64,000 bases of DNA. Source: CAVTBT01 sp963733065. GTDB taxonomy: Bacteria; Actinomycetota; Thermoleophilia; Gaiellales; Gaiellaceae. A program made the position numbers and the translations under genes. Location: the NCBI GenBank assembly GCA_963733065.1, contig CAVTBT010000005.1:310001-374000 (forward strand), written 5' to 3'. Every line of letters starts with the position of its first letter. The stretch's first letter is position 1. The notes beneath the pieces are model-generated. The model did not search any database. It had not been told where the DNA came from and was given only the letters and a program-made list of their open reading frames with translations. Below, piece by piece: positions 50,579 to 59,456 of the stretch.

Positions 50579-51805
50579 TCAGGCCGTGAGGCGGCCGCGC
50601 GCGTCGGCGAGCGCGTCGCGGACGCCGCCCGGCCCCGGGGCGGCGCGGGGTGACGGCTCGGGTGCGACGAACGTGCCGTCGCGAACGGCGGCGGCGACCT
50701 GCTCGTGCGCGTCGCGGAACGGGATGCCCGAGCGGACGAGCGCCTCTGCAGCGTCCGTAGCAAGGAGCTGAGAGTCCGCTGCCGCGGCACCGAGCCGCTC
50801 GCGGTCGAGCTCCAGACCCTCGACGAGCACGGCCAGGGCGCCCAGCGCGAGCCGCACGTCGCGGCGCGCCGCGAACACCGGAGGCTTGTCCTCCTGCAGG
50901 TCGCGGTCGTAGGCGAGCGGCAGCCCCTTCACGACGGCAAGTAGGCCGGTCAGCCGCCCGATCGCCGTGCCGGCCTTGCCGCGGACGAGCTCGGCGACGT
51001 CCGGGTTCAGCTTCTGCGGCATCATCGACGAGCCGGTGGCCGCAGCTGCCGGGAGGCGCGCGAAGTCGAACTCGGCCGTCGACCACAGCACGAGCTCCTC
51101 CCCGATCCGGGAAAGGTGCGTGAAGAGGACGGCCGCTGCGTAGAGGTAGTCGAGCGCGAAGTCGCGGTCGCCGACTGCGTCGATCGAGTTCCGCATCGCG
51201 CCGGGCGGCGCCGGGATCGGCAGCGTCGAACCGGCGAGCGCGCCCGACGCCAGCGGGCTCGGTGCCGCGGCGGCGGCCGCGGCAGCGAAGCGTGTCCGGT
51301 CGCGCTCGAGCATCTCCACCCACGCGAGCAGGTGGTGGCCGACGGTGACAGGCTGCGCGCGCTGGAGGTGCGTGTAGCCGGGCATCGCGGTCTCCGCCTC
51401 GCGCTCAGCAACGCCGAGGGCGACGAGCGCGAGCGCGACGATCGCCTCGTCCGCCTCGCGACACGCGTCGGCGACGTAGAGCCGCAGCGCCGCGGCCACC
51501 TGGTCGTTCCGCGACCGGCCGGCATGGATCTTCCGTCCCACGTCCCCGAGCAGCCGCTCGATGGCGGTGTGGACGTCCTCGTCGCCCGGGCCGATCGCGG
51601 CTGGGTCGTCGGCGATCGACGAGAGCCTCGCCCGCACCTCCTCGAGCTCGTGCTCGGAGAGCAGGCCCGCCTGGACGAGGCGCTCGGCGTGGACCGCGGT
51701 CGCCTGGCAGTCGTAGCGGAGGAGCTCCCCGTCGTCTGCACGCAGGAGATCGGCGACGGCGGGGTCGAGGCCCTCCCTGCCCGTGCGACCCGACCAGAGC
51801 GTCAC
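50579..51805 (-). CDS. argH: Argininosuccinate lyase
   Basis: Last step of arginine synthesis: argininosuccinate to arginine and fumarate. 408 residues, slightly short of the usual 460. Motifs: HAGRSRNDQVA, MPGYTHLQRAQPVTVGHHLL, and the signature SSMMPQKLNPDVAEL. Starts at GTG 51805, overlapping the argG stop as GTGA. Confidence 0.96.
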   Translation of the reverse strand: MTLWSGRTGREGLDPAVADLLRADDGELLRYDCQATAVHAERLVQAGLLSEHELEEVRARLSSIADDPAAIGPGDEDVHTAIERLLGDVGRKIHAGRSRNDQVAAALRLYVADACREADEAIVALALVALGVAEREAETAMPGYTHLQRAQPVTVGHHLLAWVEMLERDRTRFAAAAAAAAPSPLASGALAGSTLPIPAPPGAMRNSIDAVGDRDFALDYLYAAAVLFTHLSRIGEELVLWSTAEFDFARLPAAAATGSSMMPQKLNPDVAELVRGKAGTAIGRLTGLLAVVKGLPLAYDRDLQEDKPPVFAARRDVRLALGALAVLVEGLELDRERLGAAAADSQLLATDAAEALVRSGIPFRDAHEQVAAAVRDGTFVAPEPSPRAAPGPGGVRDALADARGRLTA

Positions 51806-53007
51806 ACGCGCGCCCGCGCCCGCTCTCGCGCCGCAGCCAGCTCGGTCTCGAGCGCGGCAATGCGGATGAATCCCTCGGCGGCCTCGTGTGGGAACGTCTC
51901 GCCCGCGCCGTACGACGCGAGCCGCTCGGCGTACAGCATGTGCTCCGACCGCCGGCCGGTGACGACTACCGCTCCCGCGCGCAGCTCCACGCGGACGTCG
52001 CCCGTGACGAACCGCTGCGTGGCGTCGACGAACGCGTCGATCGCCTCCCGCGCCGGGCTGTACCAGAGGCCTTCGTACACCAGCTCGGTCCAGCGCTGCT
52101 CGAGCCCCCGCTTGATGCGCGCCTCGTCCTTGGTCAGCACGACGTCCTCGAGGGCCGAGTGCGCGGCGATCAGGGTCATCGCGGCCGGAGCCTCGTACAC
52201 CTCGCGGCTCTTGATGCCCACGGCGCGGTTCTCGATCATGTCGATGCGCCCGATGCCGAAGGCGCCCGCGAGACCGTTCAGTCGTGCGATGAGCGCGGCG
52301 GGCGCAAAGTCCTCGCCGTCGAGCGCGACGGGCACGCCGGCCTCGAACCCGAGCACGATCTCGACCGGAGGCGGGGCCGATCCGGGGTCGGCAGTCAGTG
52401 CATACGGCTCCCTGGGCGGCGCGTTCCACGGATCCTCGAGCACGCCGGCCTCGATGGCCCGCCCGAAGAGGTTCTCGTCGATCGAGAACGGCGACTCGGC
52501 GGTGGCCGCAACCGGGATGCCGCGCGCGACGGCGTAGGCGATCTCCTCGTCGCGTGTTCGGACGCGGTCGCGGAGCGGCGCGATCACCCGGACGCCGGGG
52601 TAGTTGGCCTTGAACGCGAGCTCGAAGCGGAGCTGGTCGTTGCCCTTTCCGGTGCAGCCGTGGACGACGGCGTCGGCCTCGAGCTCGAGCGCGACCTCCG
52701 CCGTCGCGGCGGCGATCACCGGGCGCGAGAGTGCCGAGACAAGCGGATACTTGCCCTCGTAGAGCGCGTTCGTCAGCACGGCCCGCACGCACTGCTCCTC
52801 GGCGAAGGCGTCGCGGCGGTCGAGGAGCAGGACGTCGTCCGCGCCCGCAGCGCGGCCCCGCGCGAGCGACTCGTCGACGTCGAACACCTGGCCGACGTCG
52901 ACGAGCACGGCGACGACCTCGTCGAAGCCGTACTCCTCCTTGAGCCAGGCGACGATGCAGGTCGTGTCGAGGCCGCCGGAGTAGGCGACGACGGCGGTCG
53001 TGCTCAT
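51802..53007 (-). CDS. argG: Argininosuccinate synthase
   Basis: ATP-dependent joining of citrulline and aspartate. 401 residues from ATG 53007, behind GAAGGAG. The PP-loop is AYSGGLDTT (8-16). HGCTGKGNDQLRFE and GRIDMIENRAVGIKSREVYE are the family signatures. Translationally coupled to argR upstream (ATGA) and argH downstream (GTGA). Confidence 0.97.
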   Translation of the reverse strand: MSTTAVVAYSGGLDTTCIVAWLKEEYGFDEVVAVLVDVGQVFDVDESLARGRAAGADDVLLLDRRDAFAEEQCVRAVLTNALYEGKYPLVSALSRPVIAAATAEVALELEADAVVHGCTGKGNDQLRFELAFKANYPGVRVIAPLRDRVRTRDEEIAYAVARGIPVAATAESPFSIDENLFGRAIEAGVLEDPWNAPPREPYALTADPGSAPPPVEIVLGFEAGVPVALDGEDFAPAALIARLNGLAGAFGIGRIDMIENRAVGIKSREVYEAPAAMTLIAAHSALEDVVLTKDEARIKRGLEQRWTELVYEGLWYSPAREAIDAFVDATQRFVTGDVRVELRAGAVVVTGRRSEHMLYAERLASYGAGETFPHEAAEGFIRIAALETELAAARERARARV

Positions 53008-53468
53008 GCTGCTCCTTCCAGAAGGTGTCCGGCCAGCTCGTTGCGGAGCACGGCCGCGGGGGTGCCGTCCCGGGCGGCGACGAAGATCGTGTCGTCGCCC
53101 GCGACCGTCCCGGCGACCGCCGGATGCGCAGCGCCGTCGATCGCCTGGGCGAGTGCGTTCGCGTGTCCGGACGGCGTCGTCACGACGACGAGGGGCCCGG
53201 CTGTCTCGAGCGAGAGCGCGTAGCGGCGCACCGCCGTGGCCAGCGCGCGGAGCCGCTCGCCGCTGTCCGGCCCGGGCGGGCCGTAGACCAGGCGCCCGTC
53301 CGCGGTGCGGACCTTCACCAGTCCGAGCTCCGCGACGTCGCGCGAGACGGTCGCCTGAACCGCCGGAAAGCCCTCGTCGCGCAACGCCGCGGCCAGCTCG
53401 GCCTGGGTAGAGATCGCGCGCGACCCGATCAGGCGAAGGATGGCCCCGTGACGCGCGCGCCGATGCAC
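53004..53468 (-). CDS. argR: Arginine repressor
   Basis: 154 residues. N-terminal winged helix (ISTQAELAAALRDEGFPAVQATVSRDVAELGLVKV contains the SRD recognition motif) and a C-terminal arginine-binding domain with VVVTTPSGHANALAQAID and GTVAGDDTIFV. It is the first gene of argR-argG-argH. A -10-like TAGAAT lies six bases before the GTG start, suggesting a leaderless message, and the promoter is embedded in a palindrome, so it probably represses itself with arginine as corepressor. Confidence 0.95.
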   Translation of the reverse strand: MHRRARHGAILRLIGSRAISTQAELAAALRDEGFPAVQATVSRDVAELGLVKVRTADGRLVYGPPGPDSGERLRALATAVRRYALSLETAGPLVVVTTPSGHANALAQAIDGAAHPAVAGTVAGDDTIFVAARDGTPAAVLRNELAGHLLEGAA

Positions 53469-53470
53469 AG

Positions 53471-53504
53471 GCGCATTCTATGCACAAGAACGCATAGAAT
53501 GCGC
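53471..53504. promoter_or_regulatory. Divergent promoter and ARG-type operator
   Basis: Perfect 13-bp inverted repeat GCGCATTCTATGC, 8-base spacer, GCATAGAATGCGC. TAGAAT appears on each strand at mirrored positions and can serve as -10 for argR and for hom. The TATGC/GCATA cores resemble actinobacterial ARG boxes. Binding by ArgR is the natural inference, which would link arginine level to both operons. Confidence 0.75.
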
Positions 53505-53542
53505 TCACGAACTCCTGGTGACGGTATGCGAGAGTTGGCCGC

Positions 53543-54841
53543 ATGGCTGTCGACGTCCCCGTGGCGCTGCTGGGTTACGGAACCGTGGGCGCTGCCGTGC
53601 ACGGGCTGCTCCTCGATTCCGCGGACGACATCGAGCGTGCGACCGGCCATCGGCTGCGGCTGACGACGGCGCTCGTCCGGGACATCGGGAAGGAGCGCGG
53701 CGGTGGCGGACGGGGCCTGCTGACCGAGGACTTCGGCGACGTGCTCCACTCGGACGCGTCCGTCGTTGCCGAGGTGATGGGCGGCGTCGAGCCGACCGGC
53801 GCCTACGTGCTCGATCTCCTGCGCGCCGGCAAGCACGTCGTCACGGCGAACAAGCAGCTCGTGGCGCAACGTGGGCCGGAGCTGTTCGCGGCCGCCGCCG
53901 AGACGGGTGTGCAGCTGCGTTTCGAGGCCTCCGTCTGCGCGGCGATCCCCGTGATCAAGGTGCTGCGCGAGGCGCTCGTCGTGTCGAACGTGCACCGCGT
54001 TCTCGGCATCGTGAACGGCACGACCAACTTCGTCCTCGGTGCGATGGCGGACGGCCGCAGCTACGACGAGGCGCTCGCAGAGGCGCAGCGGCTGGGCTAC
54101 GCCGAGGCGGATCCGACCGACGACGTCTCCGGCGCCGATGCCGCCGCGAAGATGGCGATCCTGGCGACGGTCGCGTTCGGCGCCCGCGTGTCGCTCGAGG
54201 ACGTGCACCGCCGCGGCATCGAGGACGTCGACGCCGGCGTGTTCCGGGCCGCCAGGGCGCTCGACATGCAGGTCAAGCTGATCGGAGAGGCGACGCTTGC
54301 CGACGGCCGCTACGACGTCCGAGTCGGCCCAGCGCTCGTCGACTCGCACCACCCGCTCGCAGCGGTCGAGGGCGCCTACAACGCGGTCATGCTCCAGGGC
54401 GACTCGATCAGGGAGATCACGCTCGAGGGGCCGGGCGCCGGCGGCATCGAGACGGCGTCGGCGGTGGTGGCGGACATGGTCAGCATCCTGGGCACGACCG
54501 GCACCGGCTTCCTGCAGGACGACCCCGTGCGACGGGAGCTCGCGCCGATGGACGTGGCCGAGTACGCCACGCCGACCTACCTCCGCATCGAGGTGGACGA
54601 CCGGCCCGGAGTGCTGTCGACCGTCGCCGGTGCGCTGGCCGAGCGGCAGGTCTCGATCGCCCGGCTCGTCCAGGTGCCGAGCGAGGACGGCGCCGTCCTG
54701 CACGTGGTCACCCACCGGGCCGAAGCCGGGGCGCTGCGAGAGGCGACGAGACGGCTCGTCGAGCTCGCGGAGGCGCGCGACCCGGTGCTGGCCGTCCCCG
54801 TGATCTCGGACCGCGGCGTCGCGGAGCTCGGCTGGGCGTGA
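53543..54841 (+). CDS. hom: Homoserine dehydrogenase
   Basis: Reduces aspartate semialdehyde to homoserine. 432 residues: Rossmann GYGTVG (11-16), catalytic-domain motifs GKHVVTANKQLVA, FEASVCAAIPVI, VLGIVNGTTNFVLG and GYAEADPTDDVSGADAAAK, and a C-terminal ACT domain (RIEVDDRPGVLSTVAGALAE) that usually gives threonine feedback. First gene of hom-thrC-thrB. Confidence 0.97.
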   Translation: MAVDVPVALLGYGTVGAAVHGLLLDSADDIERATGHRLRLTTALVRDIGKERGGGGRGLLTEDFGDVLHSDASVVAEVMGGVEPTGAYVLDLLRAGKHVVTANKQLVAQRGPELFAAAAETGVQLRFEASVCAAIPVIKVLREALVVSNVHRVLGIVNGTTNFVLGAMADGRSYDEALAEAQRLGYAEADPTDDVSGADAAAKMAILATVAFGARVSLEDVHRRGIEDVDAGVFRAARALDMQVKLIGEATLADGRYDVRVGPALVDSHHPLAAVEGAYNAVMLQGDSIREITLEGPGAGGIETASAVVADMVSILGTTGTGFLQDDPVRRELAPMDVAEYATPTYLRIEVDDRPGVLSTVAGALAERQVSIARLVQVPSEDGAVLHVVTHRAEAGALREATRRLVELAEARDPVLAVPVISDRGVAELGWA

Positions 54842-55800
54842 CCGTCGCTCTCATCGACCGCTTCCGCGACCGGCTGCCCGTGACCGACCGCACCCCCGTC
54901 GTCTCGCTCGGCGAGGGGTCGACGCCGCTCCTGCGCGCACCGCGGCTCTCCGAGCGGCTCGGCGTCGAGCTCTGGCTGAAGTGGGAGGCGTCGAATCCGA
55001 CCGGGTCCTACAAGGACCGCGGCATGACCGTCGCGGTCTCGAAGGCGCTCGAGGAGGGTGCCGGCGCGGTGATCTGCGCGTCGACCGGCAACACGGCGGC
55101 GTCCGCGGCCGCCTATGCGGCGCGAGCCGGGATCCCGGCGCTCGTGCTGCAGCCGCGCGGCGCGGTCGCGGGCGGCAAGCTCGCGCAGACGAGAGCCCTC
55201 GGCGCCCGCGTGCTCGAGGTGCGCGGCAGCTTCGACGACGCACTCGCCGCCGCGCGGGAGCTTGCCGACCGCGGCACGCACGCGCTCGTCAACTCGCTGA
55301 ACCCGTACCGGCTCGAGGGGCAGAAGACCGCCGTCTTCGAGATCGTGGAGGAGCTGGGCTCGCCGCCAAACGCGTTCGTCGTCCCGTACGGCGGCGGCGG
55401 CAACACGACCGCGTACGCCCGCGGTCTGGCGGAGCTCGGCGTCGAGGCGCGTCTCGTGTCCGTCGAGGCGGCGCGGCGCCCGACGACGCTCGCCACCGCG
55501 ATCCGAATCGCGGCCCCGGCGCACGCGGCGTCCGTGGCGGCGAGCGGCGCCGAGGTGGTCGCCGTGCGGGACGACGACATCGTCGAGGCGTGGCGCGAGC
55601 TCGCCGCGACGGAAGGCCTGTTCTGCGAGCCGGCGTCGGCGGCGGGGCTGGCGGCGGTGCGCCTGGGAGTCGTGGCGGCGGAGCGGATCGTCGTCACGAT
55701 CACCGGGCACGGCCTCAAGGATCCGGAGACGGCCGCCGCCTACGCTCCGGCGGCGGGCGAGGTGGACGCCGATCCCGATGCCATCGCCTCGGCAGCGTGA
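54838..55800 (+). CDS. thrC: Threonine synthase
   Basis: PLP enzyme converting O-phosphohomoserine to threonine. 320 residues, the compact class. PLP lysine Lys59 lies in NPTGSYKDRGM; the phosphate cup is CASTGNTAAS and the later glycine loop VPYGGGGNT. GTG 54838 overlaps the hom stop as GTGA; the stop overlaps thrB the same way. Confidence 0.95.
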   Translation: MTVALIDRFRDRLPVTDRTPVVSLGEGSTPLLRAPRLSERLGVELWLKWEASNPTGSYKDRGMTVAVSKALEEGAGAVICASTGNTAASAAAYAARAGIPALVLQPRGAVAGGKLAQTRALGARVLEVRGSFDDALAAARELADRGTHALVNSLNPYRLEGQKTAVFEIVEELGSPPNAFVVPYGGGGNTTAYARGLAELGVEARLVSVEAARRPTTLATAIRIAAPAHAASVAASGAEVVAVRDDDIVEAWRELAATEGLFCEPASAAGLAAVRLGVVAAERIVVTITGHGLKDPETAAAYAPAAGEVDADPDAIASAA

Positions 55801-56621
55801 CCGTCGTCCGGGCTCCCGCGTCGAGCGCGAACCTCGGCCCCGGGTTCGACTGCGCCGCCGTGGCGCTCGACCTCTGGAACGAGCTCGAGGTGACCGAGGG
55901 GGAGGGCGTCTCGGTCGAGGGCGAGGGCGCCGGCGAGCTGCCCGAGGACGCCACGAACCTCGCCGTCCGCGCCTACGCGCTGGTGGCAGACCCTGCCGGC
56001 CGGCGGTTCCGGTGCACGAACCGGATCCCCCTGGAACGCGGCCTCGGCTCGAGCGCAGCGGCGATCGCGCTCGGACTCGCAGCCGCGGCGGCGCACGGAC
56101 GGACGGCGGACACGCAACGGCTCCTCGCGCTCGGAGCGGGGCTCGAGGGCCACGCGGACAATCTCGCCGCCGCGCTGCTCGGGGGCGTCACGCTCACAGA
56201 CGGCCGCGCCGCCTGGCGCATCGCCGACTCGCTGCCGCTGGAGCCCGTGCTCGTGATCCCCGAGCGGCGGACGTCCACGGGCGCCTCGCGCACAGCCCTG
56301 CCGCAGGCCGTCGGCCACGCCGACGCCGTCTTCACGTCCACCCGGGCGGCGCTGCTCGGAGCGGGCCTCGCCGGGCGGGATGGATCGCTCGTTGCCGCAG
56401 CGCTCGCCGACCGGCTGCACGAGCCCTATCGGCCGTCACCGCTCCTCGACGAGCTGCGCACGCGCCCACCGGCAGGGGCCGTGGGCGCCACGCTCTCCGG
56501 GTCGGGCCCGTCGGTGCTCGTCTGGGCCGAGGACGCAGCCGCCTGCGAGGCGGAGCTCCGCGCGCGGTTCCCCGACGAGCGCGTGTTGCGGCTCGCCGTC
56601 GCACAGCGCGGAGCGTTGTGA
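55797..56621 (+). CDS. thrB: Homoserine kinase
   Basis: GHMP-superfamily kinase supplying phosphohomoserine to ThrC. 274 residues. VRAPASSANLGPGFDC is motif 1, IPLERGLGSSAAAI the ATP loop and GAVGATLSGSGPSVLVW motif 3. Coupled to thrC (GTGA) and to the sulfurtransferase that follows (GTGA). Confidence 0.96.
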   Translation: MTVVRAPASSANLGPGFDCAAVALDLWNELEVTEGEGVSVEGEGAGELPEDATNLAVRAYALVADPAGRRFRCTNRIPLERGLGSSAAAIALGLAAAAAHGRTADTQRLLALGAGLEGHADNLAAALLGGVTLTDGRAAWRIADSLPLEPVLVIPERRTSTGASRTALPQAVGHADAVFTSTRAALLGAGLAGRDGSLVAAALADRLHEPYRPSPLLDELRTRPPAGAVGATLSGSGPSVLVWAEDAAACEAELRARFPDERVLRLAVAQRGAL

Positions 56622-57301
56622 TCCGGCTCGTCGACGTCCGCCCTCGCGGCGACTACGTTGCGGGTCACCTGCCGGGCGCGGTCCACCTCGAGCCGGAGGA
56701 GGACCTGACCGGCGACCTCGGCGGCGGGCGCCATCCGCTGCCGCGCCCGGAGCGGTTCGCCGATGCCGCCTCACGCGCGGGCATCGGTTCCGACACGTTC
56801 GTCCTCGCCTACGACGCCGGCACCGGCTGGGCGGCGCGCCTGTGGTGGCTGCTCCGCCACCACGGGCACGACGACTGCGGCACGTTCGACGTCCGCGCCT
56901 ACACGGGGCCGTTCACGACCTCCGTCCCGGTGGTCGAGGCTGCCCGCTTCGTGCCGAGGCTCCGCGAGGACGACACCGCCGCTGCCGACGAACTGCTCGC
57001 CCGCCTCGACGACCCGTCCCTGGTCCTGCTCGACGCGCGTGCGCCCGAGCGCTGGCGCGGCGAGGTGGAGCCGATCGACAGGATCGCGGGCCGGATTCCG
57101 GGCGCACGGAACGCGTTCTTCGAGCACCCGCTGCCCGACGGAGCCGCCGACGCACCCGAGCTCGTCGTCTACTGCGGCTCCGGTGTCACCGCTTGCGTCC
57201 AGGTGCAGCGCCTCGTGCTCGCCGGCCGCGAGGACGCGCGGCTCTATCCCGGCTCGTGGAGCGACTGGTCGACCCGCGGACTGCCCGTCGAGCGCGACTG
57301 A
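56618..57301 (+). CDS. Two-domain rhodanese-type sulfurtransferase
   Basis: 227 residues. The first rhodanese domain (LVDVRPRGDYVAGHLPGAVHL) has AYDAGTGW where a catalytic loop would be, with no Cys. The second has LLDARAPERWRGEVEPIDRIAGRIPGA and the active loop VYCGSGVTAC. This is the layout of thiosulfate or 3-mercaptopyruvate sulfurtransferases (SseA-like). Last gene of the threonine operon by GTGA overlap, a linkage with no obvious metabolic reason. Confidence 0.88.
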   Translation: MIRLVDVRPRGDYVAGHLPGAVHLEPEEDLTGDLGGGRHPLPRPERFADAASRAGIGSDTFVLAYDAGTGWAARLWWLLRHHGHDDCGTFDVRAYTGPFTTSVPVVEAARFVPRLREDDTAAADELLARLDDPSLVLLDARAPERWRGEVEPIDRIAGRIPGARNAFFEHPLPDGAADAPELVVYCGSGVTACVQVQRLVLAGREDARLYPGSWSDWSTRGLPVERD

Positions 57302-57307
57302 TCGCCG

Positions 57308-57658
57308 TCACGCGCTCGCCGCGTCCAGGACCTGCAGGAGCTCGTGGGCGGCGAGCTCGATCTCCTTGTGCCGCCATTCGGCGGCGCGGTAGTGACAGGC
57401 GATCAGCCCCATACGGTGGAGCCGACGGAAGTCGCCGTAGACGAAGGCGTACCGCGCCTTCGTCTCGTCCGGCGCACCGTCGGTGAGCGCGAGGTGCCAC
57501 TCGGCGTATTCGTCCCACGAATGGGATGCCAGGAAGGCGTTCTCCTGGGCGGCACGCGGCTGGACATCGCCCCAGGTGCTGTCGAGCACGTACTGGCGCG
57601 CGTGGATCAGCCGACGCGCGCGGTCGACAGCACGCTCGTTGACCGTGTACGACGCCAC
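57308..57658 (-). CDS. Conserved hypothetical protein (116 aa)
   Basis: Soluble, helical, rich in aromatic residues: RARRLIHARQYVLDSTWGD, HSWDEYAEWHLALTDGA, ARYAFVYGDFRRLHRMGLIAC and AAEWRHKEIELAAHELLQ. The regular Trp, Tyr and His pattern suggests a conserved family common in actinobacteria, but I know no function. Convergent with the sulfurtransferase gene, six bases away. Confidence 0.75.
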   Translation of the reverse strand: MASYTVNERAVDRARRLIHARQYVLDSTWGDVQPRAAQENAFLASHSWDEYAEWHLALTDGAPDETKARYAFVYGDFRRLHRMGLIACHYRAAEWRHKEIELAAHELLQVLDAASA

Positions 57659-57679
57659 GATCGAAGCCTGCCGCAGCCC

Positions 57680-57865
57680 CTAGCGCCTGGAAGGGTCGTC
57701 GTCGAGGGCGGCCCGGTAAGCCGCGTACGACGCGATCGCGATCGCAATCGCAGGCCCGATCAGGAGGGAGAGCTCGACGTCGACTGCCGCGAACAGCGCT
57801 GCACAGAAGGCCACGCAGACGACGAACGAGCCGATCCCGAGCGCGAGTGCACGTGAGCGTGACAT
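57680..57865 (-). CDS. Small two-helix membrane protein (61 aa)
   Basis: Two hydrophobic helices (LALGIGSFVVCVAFCAALFA and LSLLIGPAIAIAIASYAAY) joined by a short acidic turn, with a charged tail DDDPSRR. Starts at ATG 57865. No family recognised; gene-like codon use supports it. Confidence 0.55.
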   Translation of the reverse strand: MSRSRALALGIGSFVVCVAFCAALFAAVDVELSLLIGPAIAIAIASYAAYRAALDDDPSRR

Positions 57866-57917
57866 CTCCGTCGCCTACCCCGATCCGGCGCCGCTAATCC
57901 GCAGTCGCGCGAGACGC

Positions 57918-58421
57918 TCAGCGAGCCGCGGCGCCCAGCTCGTGCGCGTGGTGGTCGGAGATCCCCGCGCGCTGGTCGCGGACGAGCGGGTGCTCGCCGG
58001 CCGAGAGCTCCACGAGCGGCAGCACGCGGACGTCGCGCAAACGCAGGCCGACCGGCAGGCCGACCGTGTCGCGGTACGGCGTCAGCTCGTTGGCGAGCGT
58101 GCCCGTGACCGGCTCGTGACGGTGCCCTTCCGGGTCGTGCCAGAGCTCGCCGAGGACAGCGAACTCGCCGGCGTCGACCTCCACCCAGACGCCGTACGCG
58201 AAGCGGTCGTCGGCATTCCTGAGCGGCAGCTCGAGCAGCCCGCGCACGAAATACCGCTCGCCGTCGTCACCGTGCAGCACCGACGAGTCCTCGCCGACCC
58301 ATGCGCGCTCGTCCCGCGCCTGCTCGTCGAGCCGGAAGACCGGCTCGGGGAGCGTCATGCGGATGTCGCGCAGCTCGCTGTCGTGGTACGCCCCGCAGAC
58401 GGTGCAGGTGTACCCCATCAC
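57918..58421 (-). CDS. DUF2199 protein
   Basis: 167 residues. Begins with a CxxC motif (YTCTVCG) and continues with AWVGEDSSVLHGDDGERYFVRG, LPLRNADDRFAYGVWVEVDA and LANELTPYRDTVGLPVGL, the DUF2199 pattern. Function unknown; the N-terminal cysteines may be half of a metal site. It follows the HNH gene with one base between. Confidence 0.87.
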   Translation of the reverse strand: MMGYTCTVCGAYHDSELRDIRMTLPEPVFRLDEQARDERAWVGEDSSVLHGDDGERYFVRGLLELPLRNADDRFAYGVWVEVDAGEFAVLGELWHDPEGHRHEPVTGTLANELTPYRDTVGLPVGLRLRDVRVLPLVELSAGEHPLVRDQRAGISDHHAHELGAAAR

Positions 58422-58422
58422 C

Positions 58423-58938
58423 TCAGGCGGCCGCAGCCGCCGCCTGCGGGAGGTACTGGATCCAGCGCGTCGGGATCGTCGGCGTCGAGAGCCGGATGAA
58501 GAGCTCGGGCGCCGGCGCCCTGGGCAGGCGCGTCAGCGAGAGGCCGCTCTCCTCGAGCAGCCGGTCGCCCTTGCGAAGGTTGCAGGGCGCACACGCCGTG
58601 ACGACGTTCTCCCAGCTCGACTCGCCTCCACGCGAGCGTGGGACGACGTGGTCGAGCGTCAGCCGGCCGGTGGAGCAGCCGCAGTACACGCAGCGCCAGC
58701 CGTCGCGGGCGAAGAGCGCGCGGCGGGAGATGCGGCGCTGAACGGCGCGCGGGACGCGGACGTAGGCGAGGAGCCGGATCACGTGCGGCCAGGGAAAGGT
58801 GCTGCTGGCCGCCCGAAGTGGTCGATCGAGGTCTTCGATGACCTCTGCCTTGCCTTTCCAGACCAGAACGTGAGCGCGCCGCACCGAACAGACGTTGAGC
58901 GGCTCGTAACTCGCGTTGAGGACGAGGACCTGCTGCAC
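58423..58938 (-). CDS. HNH endonuclease-family protein
   Basis: About 171 residues from GTG 58938. The N-terminus (VLVLNASYEPLNVCSVRRA) is typical of a widespread housekeeping HNH family. The nuclease core shows CVYCG, then LTLDHVVPRSRGG (the DH of the beta-beta-alpha site) and CAPCNLRKGD, so four cysteines can hold zinc. No methylase or mobile-element genes are nearby, so a restriction or homing role is not supported. Confidence 0.88.
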   Translation of the reverse strand: MQQVLVLNASYEPLNVCSVRRAHVLVWKGKAEVIEDLDRPLRAASSTFPWPHVIRLLAYVRVPRAVQRRISRRALFARDGWRCVYCGCSTGRLTLDHVVPRSRGGESSWENVVTACAPCNLRKGDRLLEESGLSLTRLPRAPAPELFIRLSTPTIPTRWIQYLPQAAAAAA

Positions 58939-58985
58939 CCTGCGCGGAACGGTACCAGTGAATCCGGGCCGCTCAATGAGCGGGG

Positions 58986-59456
58986 CTAGCGGGCCATCGC
59001 GCGCTCGATTGCCTCCTGCTCCTCGGGGGAGAGAGCCATCGAGCACGTCCCGCGGTCGAGCTCCTTCACGTAGATCCGCGCGTAGTCGCGGCCCTGGATC
59101 GACGTCACGACCGTGCCGGTGCGCGTCGCGTCGAGGAAGGCGAAGCTCGCCGACTGGGCGCCGCTCGCCTCCTCGTAGGCGTCGTAGCGCACGACCGAGG
59201 TGTTCGTGACCGACCCGTCGACGCGCCGGTCGACCCGTGACAGCCCGGCAGCGACCTCATCGACCGCGCGGTGCAGGTCGTCGACGCGCCCCTGGAGCGA
59301 GACCGCGAACTCGACGAGGTCACGCCGGCCGCCGGCGAGCAGCGTCTGCTGCCCCGCGCGGAGCCGTCGCACCTTGCGGGAGAGCCACCAGACGGCGCCG
59401 AGCGCCGCCACGGCGAGCGCCGCCGCGGCGATCGCGACAGCAAGGTCGACGGACAC
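58986..59456 (-). CDS. DUF4446 membrane-anchored protein
   Basis: 156 residues. One N-terminal membrane helix (LAVAIAAAALAVAALGAVWW), a coiled coil (LQGRVDDLHRAVDEVAAGL), then the conserved domain YDAYEEASGAQSASFAFLD, GTVVTSIQGRDYARIYVKE and LSPEEQEAI. Function not known. Starts one base before the stop of the upstream gene. Confidence 0.87.
   Translation of the reverse strand: MSVDLAVAIAAAALAVAALGAVWWLSRKVRRLRAGQQTLLAGGRRDLVEFAVSLQGRVDDLHRAVDEVAAGLSRVDRRVDGSVTNTSVVRYDAYEEASGAQSASFAFLDATRTGTVVTSIQGRDYARIYVKELDRGTCSMALSPEEQEAIERAMAR

Noticed and set aside
58423..58938. HNH gene as part of a restriction or homing system
   Set aside because: No methyltransferase, intron, intein or mobile element nearby, and the family is a common chromosomal one.
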